From an uncultured Variovorax sp. (GTDB lineage: Bacteria > Pseudomonadota > Gammaproteobacteria > Burkholderiales > Burkholderiaceae_C), in contig CAIQMJ010000997.1 in the NCBI GenBank assembly GCA_903872875.1, positions 1 through 9,181 on the forward strand: a DNA stretch of 9,181 nt, given 5' to 3'. The first letter of the stretch is position 1. Each line of letters starts with the position of its first letter. The position numbers and the translations under genes were made by a program. The notes under the pieces were generated by a model. The model was not told the origin of the DNA and made no database searches. It saw nothing but the letters and a program-made list of their open reading frames with translations. Positions 1 to 6,770 of this stretch are shown here, in pieces.

Positions 1-554
1 CCCTCCCGGTCGGGCGCATAGATCCCGGGAATGCGCAGGATCCGCACAGCCACGCCTGCGCGGCCGAACTGGCGCGCCCGGCGCTCGGCATCGACGCGCC
101 GGTGCGCACGCGGCGTGTGTGGATCCACGGCGCGCGTCTCGTCGATGCGCGCACCGCCGCAGTCGCCATACACGCCGCTGGTCGAGCCGTAGACGAAGGC
201 GTCCGGCAAGGTGCGCAGCCGGAGCGCACGCAGCAAGGCCGCCGTCCGCAGATCGCGCGACCAGCCAGCGCCCTCCGCCACGCTGGCGGGCGGCGCCAGA
301 TGCAGGACGCGCGTCGCCAGTCCGGCCAGCCGCCGCAGGCTGGCCGGCACGTCGAGATCGACTCGTATCGGCGTGGCGCCCACGGCCCTGAGTGCGGGCA
401 GGCGCTCGCGCGACGAGGTGGTCGCCATGAGCCTGACGCGCGCGGCCAGCGGCGCTGCCACACGCAGGCCGACATCGCCGCATCCGACGATCAAGACCCT
501 CGCACGGCGGAAGCGGGCAGGCCGCGCGCCGAGCGGATGACTGATTGAAGGCAA
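1..554 (-). CDS. Atypical SDR / NAD-dependent epimerase-like protein (3' end outside window)
   Basis: This is the N-terminal 184 residues of a Rossmann-fold NAD(P)-binding protein; the C-terminus is beyond the left edge. The dinucleotide-binding glycine motif GCGDVG is at residues 24-29, preceded by the hydrophobic strand VLIV. A conserved YGSTSGVYG segment is at 122-130, then an acidic DET, then PRAHRRVDAE at about 148-157. That last block sits where extended SDRs normally carry the catalytic YxxxK, and neither the Tyr nor the Lys is present. The protein therefore fits the atypical SDR / YeeZ-like group better than a classical sugar epimerase, and its substrate is unknown. No ATG precedes the Rossmann motif in frame. 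I chose TTG at 554-552 because GGGGAG lies 8 nt upstream. It is transcribed divergently from the ferredoxin reductase. The family call is fairly firm; the start is inferred. Confidence 0.8.
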   Translation of the reverse strand, partial: MPSISHPLGARPARFRRARVLIVGCGDVGLRVAAPLAARVRLMATTSSRERLPALRAVGATPIRVDLDVPASLRRLAGLATRVLHLAPPASVAEGAGWSRDLRTAALLRALRLRTLPDAFVYGSTSGVYGDCGGARIDETRAVDPHTPRAHRRVDAERRARQFGRAGVAVRILRIPGIYAPDRE

Positions 555-562
555 AATCCGTT

Positions 563-568
563 CTCCCC
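563..568 (-). promoter_or_regulatory. Shine-Dalgarno supporting the TTG start of the SDR-like gene
   Basis: On the minus strand GGGGAG (within AAGGGGAGAA) sits 8 nt before TTG at 554-552. No ATG or GTG is available in frame between this site and the glycine-rich Rossmann motif, so this site decides the start. It lies inside the 39-bp gap between two divergent starts. Confidence 0.55.
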
Positions 569-593
569 TTCGAGTTCCGTTCAGAAAATCCCC

Positions 594-1658
594 ATGACCA
601 GTGCAGCGCCGAATGCGGCAGGCTTCCAGATCACCGTCGAACCCAGTGGCCGCCAGTTCCTGGCTCAGGGAGACGAATCCATTCTCGCCGCGGGCATCCG
701 CCAGGGCGTCGGCCTGCCGTACGGCTGCAAGGACGGCGCATGCGGTTCGTGCAAGTGCCGCAAGCTGTCGGGCGAGGTCACGCACGGCCCGCACCAGAGC
801 AAGGCACTGAGCGCCGAGGAAGAAGCCAGCGGTTTCGTGCTCACCTGTTGCGCGACGGCGCAGAGCGATGTGATGCTCGAGTCGCGCCAGGTCACCGAAC
901 TCGGCGCTTTCCCGATCCGCAAGATGCCGGCGCGCGTGCTGTCGCTGGTGCGCAAGTCGCACGACGTGATCCAGCTGCGCCTGCAGTTGCCGGCCGGCGA
1001 GCCGCTCCAGTTCCATGCCGGCCAGTACGTCGAATTCCTGCTGCGCGATGGCGCACGACGCAGCTACTCGATGGCCAATGCGCCGCACACGCTGAGCGAG
1101 CCCGGCACCGGCGTCGAACTGCATATCCGCCACATGCCCGGCGGCAAGTTCACCGACCACGTGTTCGGCGCGATGAAGGAGAAGGAAATCCTTCGCATCG
1201 AAGGGCCGTACGGCAGCTTCTTCCTGCGCGAGGATTCCGAAAAGCCGATCGTGCTGCTGGCCTCGGGCACCGGTTTCGCACCGATCAAGGCACTGATCGA
1301 GCACATGAAGTTCAAGGCGATCGAGCGGCCGGCCACGGTGTATTGGGGCGGCCGCCGGCCCGAAGACCTCTACATGGACGACTGGCTGAAGGCACAGTTG
1401 GCCGAGATGCCGAACCTGCGCTACGTGCCGGTGATCTCGAACGCGGTGCCCGAGGACAACTGGACCGGTCGCACCGGCTTCGTCCATCGCGCGGTGCTGG
1501 AGGACTTCGCCGACCTGTCGGGCCATCAGGTCTATGCCTGCGGCGCGCCGATCGTGGTCGACTCGGCCAGGCGGGACTACGTGGCCGAAGCCGGCCTGCC
1601 CGAGGACGAGTTCTACGCCGACGCTTTCACGACCGAGGCCGACAAGGCCGTGCCCTGA
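594..1658 (+). CDS. [2Fe-2S] ferredoxin-FAD/NAD(P) reductase fusion (annotated in relatives as CDP-6-deoxy-delta-3,4-glucoseen reductase)
   Basis: A 354-residue one-chain electron-transfer reductase, probably cytoplasmic because no signal peptide or membrane segment is seen. Residues about 11-97 form a plant-type ferredoxin domain with cluster ligands Cys45, Cys50, Cys53 and Cys85. Residues about 108-212 form the FAD domain, with the flavin motif RSYSMAN at 156-162. The NAD(P) domain follows, with GTGFAPI at 225-231 and a YACGAP motif near the C-terminus. This order (ferredoxin first) matches the AscD/E3-like and phenol hydroxylase/CMO-reductase type. By family knowledge it would pass electrons from NAD(P)H through FAD and the cluster to a partner enzyme. 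No partner (oxygenase, dehydratase or deoxysugar gene) is in the window, so the common AscD-like name is not supported by context. The ATG at 594 has no convincing Shine-Dalgarno. The stop codon lies inside a hairpin loop. Confidence 0.9.
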   Translation: MTSAAPNAAGFQITVEPSGRQFLAQGDESILAAGIRQGVGLPYGCKDGACGSCKCRKLSGEVTHGPHQSKALSAEEEASGFVLTCCATAQSDVMLESRQVTELGAFPIRKMPARVLSLVRKSHDVIQLRLQLPAGEPLQFHAGQYVEFLLRDGARRSYSMANAPHTLSEPGTGVELHIRHMPGGKFTDHVFGAMKEKEILRIEGPYGSFFLREDSEKPIVLLASGTGFAPIKALIEHMKFKAIERPATVYWGGRRPEDLYMDDWLKAQLAEMPNLRYVPVISNAVPEDNWTGRTGFVHRAVLEDFADLSGHQVYACGAPIVVDSARRDYVAEAGLPEDEFYADAFTTEADKAVP

Positions 1659-1669
1659 CCTGGGCACGG
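1648..1669 (+). repeat. Perfect 8-bp hairpin holding the reductase stop codon in its loop
   Basis: CCGTGCCC (1648-1655) pairs perfectly with GGGCACGG (1662-1669). The 6-nt loop contains the TGA stop codon of the reductase gene (1656-1658). It is GC-rich and should be stable, but no T-run follows, so it is not a standard intrinsic terminator. It could slow terminating ribosomes, protect the mRNA end, or do nothing. The pairing is directly visible; the function is inference. Confidence 0.6.
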
Positions 1670-1671
1670 GC

Positions 1672-1687
1672 GCGGCAGCAGTGCCGC
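1672..1687 (+). repeat. 6-bp hairpin directly after the stop-codon hairpin
   Basis: GCGGCA (1672-1677) pairs with TGCCGC (1682-1687) around a 4-nt loop, 2 nt after the preceding hairpin ends. Only a short TTT follows about 6 nt later, so intrinsic termination would be weak. With its neighbour it forms a tandem structure in the 91-nt gap before the receptor gene. Confidence 0.45.
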
Positions 1688-1749
1688 AGCGACTTTCAAC
1701 GACAGGGACAACGAGGCTCGGAACAAGAGCACCAGACCAAAGAGACACC

Positions 1750-2721
1750 ATGAATTCCAGGCATTTCCTCCTTTCGCTCCTGTCGGCCGCCGCACTGCTG
1801 GCCACCGGGCAGGCCCCGGCGCAGCAGCGCACCATCCGGCTCATCGTGCCCTACGCGGCAGGCGGTCCACTCGATGTGACGTCGCGCGTGCTGGCCGATG
1901 CGGTCAAGGACGCGCTGGGTGTGGTGATCATCGACAACAAGCCGGGCGCCGGCGGCAACATCGGGGCCGATGCAGTCGCCAAGGCGGCACCGGACGGGCT
2001 GACCATCGGCCTGGCCGCGACGGCCACGCATGCAGTGAATCCGTGGCTGTACAGCAAGATGCCGTTCAACGCAGCGACGGACTTCACGCCCATCACGCAG
2101 ATGGTCCGCGTGCCCAACGTGCTGGTCATGAATGCCGACACCGCCCAGCGGCTCAAGATCAACACTCTCGGCGACCTGATCGCCTATGCCAAGGCCAACC
2201 CGGGCAAGCTGAACTATGGCAGCGGCGGCAACGGCAGCGCAGGCCACCTCGCGGGCGAGATGTTCAAGCAGCAGGCCGGCATCTTCGCCGTGCACATCCC
2301 GTACAACGGCGGCAACCCGGCCCAGCTCGCGCTGCTGTCGGGCCAGGTCGACTTCAACTTCGACAACCTCGCCACGGCGGCACCCAACATCCGTTCAGGC
2401 AAGCTCAAGGCGATCGCCGTGACGACGCTCGAACGCAGCAGCGCACTCCCCAATGTGCCGCCGGTCGCCGACACGCTGAAGGGCTTCTCGATCGACACGT
2501 GGTGGGGTCTCGTCGCGCCGGCCGGCACGCCGCACGACGTGGTCGTGAAGCTCAGCCAGGCCTTCATCGCGGCCCTGCACACGCCGGAAACCAGGTCGCG
2601 TTTCGCGACGCTGCTGGCCGAGCCGGTGGGCAACACGCCGGAGCAGTTCGGCGCGTTCATGAAGAGCGAGCTTGCCAAGTACGAGAAGGTCGTGAAGGCG
2701 AGCGGAGCGAAAGTGGACTGA
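1750..2721 (+). CDS. Bug-family (TctC-type) periplasmic solute-binding protein
   Basis: A 323-residue secreted receptor of the Bug/tripartite tricarboxylate family. The N-terminus has a basic start (MNSRH), a hydrophobic stretch (residues about 6-19) and a likely signal peptidase I site after APA at 22-24. The mature part shows the family hallmarks: LIVPYAAGGPLDVTSR near residue 31, NKPGAGGNIGADAVAKA near 69, then YGSGGNGSAGHLAGEMF and the HIPYNGG segment. Bug proteins bind small carboxylated or amide compounds in the periplasm; the ligand cannot be read from sequence. The TctA/TctB membrane partners are not in the window, so this is an orphan receptor, as is usual for this expanded family in Burkholderiales. 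I chose ATG 1750 because it starts a normal signal peptide and has a purine-rich AAAGAGA at 1739-1745. The open frame extends upstream, but that part overlaps the reductase gene and is not credible. Confidence 0.92.
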   Translation: MNSRHFLLSLLSAAALLATGQAPAQQRTIRLIVPYAAGGPLDVTSRVLADAVKDALGVVIIDNKPGAGGNIGADAVAKAAPDGLTIGLAATATHAVNPWLYSKMPFNAATDFTPITQMVRVPNVLVMNADTAQRLKINTLGDLIAYAKANPGKLNYGSGGNGSAGHLAGEMFKQQAGIFAVHIPYNGGNPAQLALLSGQVDFNFDNLATAAPNIRSGKLKAIAVTTLERSSALPNVPPVADTLKGFSIDTWWGLVAPAGTPHDVVVKLSQAFIAALHTPETRSRFATLLAEPVGNTPEQFGAFMKSELAKYEKVVKASGAKVD

Positions 2722-2739
2722 CCTGCTCGTCAGGCCAGA

Positions 2740-2825
2740 AACACCGCGGAACCGGTTGTGCCGGGCCGCTGGTGTTGCCCCCTGGAAGGGGGTTGGCGAA
2801 GCGACACGAGTGCGCGAAGACTGGG
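2740..2825. repeat. Two-hairpin intergenic element, probably a dispersed repeat
   Basis: This element fills most of the 106-bp convergent gap. Hairpin I: AACACC (2740-2745) pairs with GGTGTT (2771-2776), GCGG (2746-2749) with CCGC (2766-2769), and CCGG (2752-2755) with CCGG (2761-2764) around a 5-nt loop. That gives 14 pairs with one bulged T and a small internal loop. Hairpin II: CCCCCT (2778-2783) pairs with AGGGGG (2787-2792). A tail follows in which GCGAAG occurs twice (2796-2801 and about 2814-2819). Neither hairpin has a proper T-run. From memory, very similar arrays (C-run/G-run hairpin beside a GGTGTT/AACACC stem) recur between genes in Comamonadaceae and related Burkholderiales; I could not verify this. 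Possible roles are a bidirectional mRNA-end structure or a short mobile repeat. Confidence 0.6.
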
Positions 2826-2827
2826 AA

Positions 2828-3592
<765 letters not shown>

Positions 3593-3593
3593 T

Positions 3594-4364
3594 TCAGTGT
3601 CCTCCAGTGCCGAGGTAGGCCTCGATCACCTTCTCGTTCTTCTGCACTTCCGCGGGCGTGCCCTCGGCGATCTGCTTGCCGTAATCGAGCACCGTGAGGC
3701 GGTCGCACAGGCCCATCACCAGCTTCACGTCGTGTTCGATCAGCAGGATGGTTCGGTTGTCCTTGCGGATGCGGCTGATCAGCTCGCGCAGCATGACCTT
3801 CTCGGTCGCGTTCATGCCGGCCGCCGGCTCGTCGAGCGCGATCAGCTGCGGGTCCGTGGCGAGCGCGCGTGCGATCTCGAGCCGGCGCTGGTCGCCGTAG
3901 CTCAGCGTGCGTGCCTTGTAGTCGGCGAACTTGCCGATGCCGACGTAGTCGAGCAGTTCCTGCGCGCGCTGCGCGATGGCGGCCTCTTCGGCCTTGAAGC
4001 TGCCGGTGCGCAGGATCGCGCCGATCACACCCGAATGGGTGCGCACGTGGCGCCCGACCATCACGTTCTCGAGCGCCGTCATGTCGGCAAACAGCCGGAT
4101 GTTCTGGAAGGTGCGCGCAATGCCGGCCTTGGCCACTTCATGCACGGCGGTCGGCTGGTAAGGCTTGCCGGCCAGCTCGAAGCTGCCGCTGTCGGGCGTA
4201 TAGAGCCCGGTGATCACGTTGAAGAAGGTCGTCTTGCCGGCGCCGTTCGGGCCGATCAGGCCATAGACCTGGCCGCGCTGGATCTTGATGCCGACGTCCG
4301 ACAGGGCCTGCAGCCCGCCGAAGCGTTTGGAGATGCCGCGGACTTCGAGGATGGTTTCCGTCAT
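3594..4364 (-). CDS. livG: Branched-chain amino-acid ABC transporter ATPase LivG
   Basis: The second cytoplasmic ATPase of the importer (256 residues from the chosen start). Walker A GPNGAGKT is at about 38-45, followed by the Q-loop region RTFQNIRLF, the signature LSYGDQRRLEIARAL, Walker B LIALDEPAAGMN and the switch motif IEHDVKLVM with its histidine. The AAGMN segment after Walker B marks LivG rather than LivF. An in-frame ATG also lies at 4382, only 1 nt past the livM stop, but it has no Shine-Dalgarno. ATG 4364 has GGAG 8 nt upstream and gives the usual short LivG N-terminus (MTETILEVRG). The longer form would add six residues. It is co-transcribed between livM and livF. Confidence 0.95.
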   Translation of the reverse strand: MTETILEVRGISKRFGGLQALSDVGIKIQRGQVYGLIGPNGAGKTTFFNVITGLYTPDSGSFELAGKPYQPTAVHEVAKAGIARTFQNIRLFADMTALENVMVGRHVRTHSGVIGAILRTGSFKAEEAAIAQRAQELLDYVGIGKFADYKARTLSYGDQRRLEIARALATDPQLIALDEPAAGMNATEKVMLRELISRIRKDNRTILLIEHDVKLVMGLCDRLTVLDYGKQIAEGTPAEVQKNEKVIEAYLGTGGH

Positions 4365-4372
4365 GTCTGTTG

Positions 4373-4376
4373 CTCC
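4373..4376 (-). promoter_or_regulatory. Shine-Dalgarno that favours the internal ATG of livG
   Basis: GGAG on the minus strand stands 8 nt before ATG 4364-4362. It falls between two candidate in-frame starts and supports the downstream one. The upstream ATG at 4382 is preceded only by the end of livM, without a purine-rich site. Confidence 0.5.
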
Positions 4377-4383
4377 ATCCATC

Positions 4384-5562
4384 TCAAGGGTTGATCGACA
4401 TCGGACGCGAGGCAGAGCCCGGTACCTCGTCGGCGGGACTGTCGATGCCCGGCGCGTCGATCGGCGTCACCGGCGTGGCGTCACCGCCTTTTCGACGCAG
4501 CGACTTGCCGTGCTCCGGCGAGGGCCACAACCCACGAGGACGCACCAGCATGATCACGATCATGGCCAGCGCGATGAACAGCTGGCGCAGGATCGACGCA
4601 TCGAGCCGCCCGTCGGTCATTGCCTGCAGCGGGCCCGCAACGTAGCGCAGCACTTCGGGCAGTGCCGCGAGCAGCACGGCGCCCAGGATCACGCCCGGCA
4701 GGTGGCCGATGCCGCCCAGCACGACCATCGCGACGATCATCACGGACTCCATCAGGCTGAACGATTCGGGAGAGACGAAGCTCTGGAACGACGCGAACAT
4801 TGCGCCCGACACGCCACCGAAGCTGGCACCCATGCCGAAGGCCAGCAGCTTCATATTGCGGGTGTTGATGCCCATCGCCTTGGCGGCGATTTCGTCCTCG
4901 CGGATCGCCATCCATGCGCGGCCGACGCGCGACAGCTGAAGCCGGTGCGAAATGATGACTGTCAGGATCACCAGCGCCAGGAACAGGTAGTAATACAGCG
5001 ACACCGAGGAGATGGTGTAGTCGCCGATCTTGTAGGGCTTGCCCAGATTGAGACCCCAGAAATGCACCGGATCGATGGCGTCCAGGCCCTTGGGGCCGTT
5101 GGTCACGTTGTAGGGATGGTCGAGCGTGTTCAGGAACACGCGGATGATCTCGCCGAAGCCGAGCGTCACGATCGCGAGATAGTCGCCACGCAGGCGCAGC
5201 GTCGGCGCGCCGAGGAGCACGCCGAACATGCCGGCCAGCACCAGCGCCAGCGGGATCACGATCAGCAGCGGCGCATGCAGGCCGCCCGGGAACATGGCCT
5301 TGATCGCAGGGAACGTATCGGTCAGGTGCGGCGAGCCGAGCAATGCATACAGGTAGGCACCGATCGCGAAGAACGCGACATAGCCAAGGTCGAGCAGGCC
5401 GGCGTAGCCCACCACGATGTTCAGCCCCAGCGCCAGCATCACGTAGAGCAGCGCGATGTCGACGATGCGGACCCAGGCATTGCCCTGGGTCTGCAGCAGC
5501 AGCGGCAGTGCCAGCAAGGCGATGGCCGCGACCAGGAAGACGATGATGTTCTTGCTTTTCAT
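4384..5562 (-). CDS. livM: Branched-chain amino-acid ABC transporter permease LivM
   Basis: An inner-membrane permease subunit (392 residues) with many hydrophobic segments: about 5-24, 33-53, 57-75, 97-117, 190-205, 240-256, 272-300 and 326-342. Family hallmarks are LGLNIVVGYAGLLDLGYVAFFAIGAY (about 45-70), the LRGDYLAIVTLGFGEIIR block (about 124-141) and the cytoplasmic coupling loop GRAWMAIREDEIAAKAMGIN (about 214-233), which contacts the ATPases. After the usual C-terminal RPRGLWPS (about 341-348) comes a roughly 44-residue hydrophilic tail rich in Pro, Ala, Ser and Asp. The start ATG is preceded by AAGGAG with 7-nt spacing, and this site overlaps the livH stop (gap 12 nt). Confidence 0.96.
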   Translation of the reverse strand: MKSKNIIVFLVAAIALLALPLLLQTQGNAWVRIVDIALLYVMLALGLNIVVGYAGLLDLGYVAFFAIGAYLYALLGSPHLTDTFPAIKAMFPGGLHAPLLIVIPLALVLAGMFGVLLGAPTLRLRGDYLAIVTLGFGEIIRVFLNTLDHPYNVTNGPKGLDAIDPVHFWGLNLGKPYKIGDYTISSVSLYYYLFLALVILTVIISHRLQLSRVGRAWMAIREDEIAAKAMGINTRNMKLLAFGMGASFGGVSGAMFASFQSFVSPESFSLMESVMIVAMVVLGGIGHLPGVILGAVLLAALPEVLRYVAGPLQAMTDGRLDASILRQLFIALAMIVIMLVRPRGLWPSPEHGKSLRRKGGDATPVTPIDAPGIDSPADEVPGSASRPMSINP

Positions 5563-5574
5563 GTGCGTGCTCCT

Positions 5575-6504
5575 TCAGGCGCGGTCTGCCACGCGTTCGC
5601 CCAGCAGGCCCGATGGCCGCACGGTGAGCGTCAGGATCAGGATCACGAAGGCGAAGATGTCGCTGTGCTGGCTGCCGAGCACGCCGCCCGTGACGGTGCC
5701 CAGATACCCGGCACCGATGGCTTCGATGAGGCCCAGCAGGATCCCGCCGACCACCGCGCCGGCCAGGTTGCCGATACCGCCGAAGACGGCTGCCGTGAAT
5801 GCCTTGAGGCCCGGACCGAACCCCATCGCGTGCTGTGCGATGCCGTAGTTCGAGGCGTACATCACACCCGCGATAGCCGCCAGCACGGCGCCGATGATGA
5901 AGGTCGCCGAGATCACCATGTCGGGCCGGATGCCCATCAGCGAGGCGACGCGCGGGTTCTCTGCGGTGGCACGCATCGCGCGGCCGAGCTTGGTGTAGTT
6001 CACCAGCCAGGTCAGGATGGCCAGCGAGATCGCGGTGACCACGAGAATCATGATCTGCGTCGGCGAGATGGATGCGCCGCCGACGACGATCGACTCGCTG
6101 GGCAGCAAGGTCGGATACGCCTTGTTGGTCGGCCGCCAGATGATCATCGCCAGCGTCTGCAGCAGGATCGACATGCCGATGGCGGTGATGAGCGGCGCCA
6201 GCTTGGGGCTGTTGCGCAGCGGCCGATAGGCGACTTTCTCGATCACGAAATTGAGCGTGGCCGCCACCACGCACGCGATGATCAGCGCCAGCAGGAGGAT
6301 CAACCAGCCAGGTGCTCCGGGCATGGCGTCGCGCATCAGTCCGATCGCAGTCCAGCTGGTCAGCGCACCGACCATCAGCACCTCGCCGTGCGCGAAATTG
6401 ATGAGATTGATGATGCCGTACACCATGGTATAGCCCAAGGCTATCAAGGCATACATGCTGCCGAGAACCAGACCGTTGATGATCTGCTGCAGCAATATTT
6501 CCAT
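5575..6504 (-). CDS. livH: Branched-chain amino-acid ABC transporter permease LivH
   Basis: The partner inner-membrane permease (309 residues from the chosen start) and first gene of livHMGF. It begins with the typical LivH N-terminus MEILLQQIINGLVLGSMYAL and carries INLINFAHGE at about 32-41. The coupling loop TKLGRAMRATAENPRVASLMGI is at about 171-192, FGGIGNLAGAVVGG at about 241-254, and RPSGLLGER at the C-terminus. About eight hydrophobic segments are visible. An upstream in-frame ATG at 6531 would add nine residues, but it lies in a palindrome and has no ribosome-binding site. ATG 6504 has GAGGG at 6518-6514, 9 nt upstream, and gives the family length. The transporter imports branched-chain amino acids or related compounds; the specificity-giving LivJ/K receptor is not encoded nearby in this window. 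Confidence 0.96.
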   Translation of the reverse strand: MEILLQQIINGLVLGSMYALIALGYTMVYGIINLINFAHGEVLMVGALTSWTAIGLMRDAMPGAPGWLILLLALIIACVVAATLNFVIEKVAYRPLRNSPKLAPLITAIGMSILLQTLAMIIWRPTNKAYPTLLPSESIVVGGASISPTQIMILVVTAISLAILTWLVNYTKLGRAMRATAENPRVASLMGIRPDMVISATFIIGAVLAAIAGVMYASNYGIAQHAMGFGPGLKAFTAAVFGGIGNLAGAVVGGILLGLIEAIGAGYLGTVTGGVLGSQHSDIFAFVILILTLTVRPSGLLGERVADRA

Positions 6505-6528
6505 AACGAGAATCCCTCTTTGTGATTG

Positions 6529-6538
6529 CACCCGGGTG
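6529..6538. promoter_or_regulatory. 10-bp palindrome upstream of livH, candidate operator
   Basis: CACCCGGGTG is a perfect palindrome centred about 29 nt before the livH start, in the expected leader or promoter-proximal region. A GTGC copy nearby (6540-6543) may extend it. It could be a regulator site or a chance GC-rich palindrome. No known regulator consensus was matched. Confidence 0.25.
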
Positions 6539-6589
6539 TGGTGCTTTCCTCATCAAGTGCAACGGATCGGCACTGTCAGCCCATCTAGC

Positions 6590-6631
6590 AAAAAACCCGC
6601 CAGCGTGTGCCGCCAGGGGTTTGTCGGCGGG
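6590..6631 (-). terminator. Rho-independent terminator downstream of rarA
   Basis: Reading the minus strand, CCCGCC (6631-6626) pairs with GGCGGG (6601-6596), and six T residues follow immediately (6595-6590). The loop is long (24 nt). The stem plus T-run is the clearest intrinsic terminator in the window. It should end the ftsK-lolA-rarA transcript and insulate the liv operon. It lies about 140 nt beyond the rarA stop codon. On the plus strand no T-run follows, so it works in one direction only. Confidence 0.72.
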
Positions 6632-6703
6632 ATTGTAGTCAGGGCCGATGGGGCCGCCGTAGAGGATGGGACAGGGTTTTCCCGCTGGGTCCATGCCGTT
6701 TCG

Positions 6704-6719
6704 GCGCATGCCCATGCGC
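6704..6719. repeat. 7+7 bp inverted repeat in the rarA 3' region
   Basis: GCGCATG (6704-6710) and CATGCGC (6713-6719) are a perfect inverted repeat with a 2-nt spacer. In RNA the innermost pairs would open to leave a usable loop. It lies 52 nt past the rarA stop and before the terminator. It could be an RNA stem in the 3' untranslated region or a protein-binding palindrome; the sequence does not decide. Confidence 0.45.
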
Positions 6720-6770
6720 GGTATGGATAAGCGCCAGATGGCCTTCGGAAATCCCGCCGGGCGGCAATGA

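Larger units (their letters stand above)
6505..6770. other. Intergenic region between rarA and livH
   Basis: A 266-bp gap between two genes on the same strand. It holds the rarA terminator (6590-6631), a 16-bp inverted repeat in the rarA 3' region (6704-6719) and a palindrome just before livH (6529-6538). The liv operon promoter should lie between the terminator and about 6520, but I could not find a convincing sigma-70 or sigma-54 element. No tRNA or credible small gene was seen. Confidence 0.6.

Noticed and set aside
102..548. Plus-strand open frames opposite the SDR-like gene
   Set aside because: The minus strand encodes a clear Rossmann protein here; the plus frames give low-complexity Arg/Ala-rich sequence.
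1534..1749. Upstream extension of the Bug receptor reading frame
   Set aside because: It would overlap the end of the reductase gene and bury the signal peptide behind about 70 residues; ATG 1750 gives a normal secreted receptor.
545..1753. A 402-codon plus-strand open frame over the ferredoxin reductase in a shifted frame
   Set aside because: The overlapping frame 594-1658 has complete ferredoxin, FAD and NAD motifs; the shifted frame has none.
4285..6525. A 746-codon open frame on the plus strand opposite livM and livH
   Set aside because: It is antisense to two clear permease genes. The translation is His/Asp/Gln/Arg-rich with no recognisable domain, as expected when the complement of hydrophobic, GC-biased codons stays free of stops. 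It also lacks a convincing start signal.
6632..6770. A small protein in the rarA-livH gap starting at an ATG on the minus strand
   Set aside because: The frame has no stop before running through the terminator and into livH out of frame, and no ribosome-binding site or family similarity was seen.
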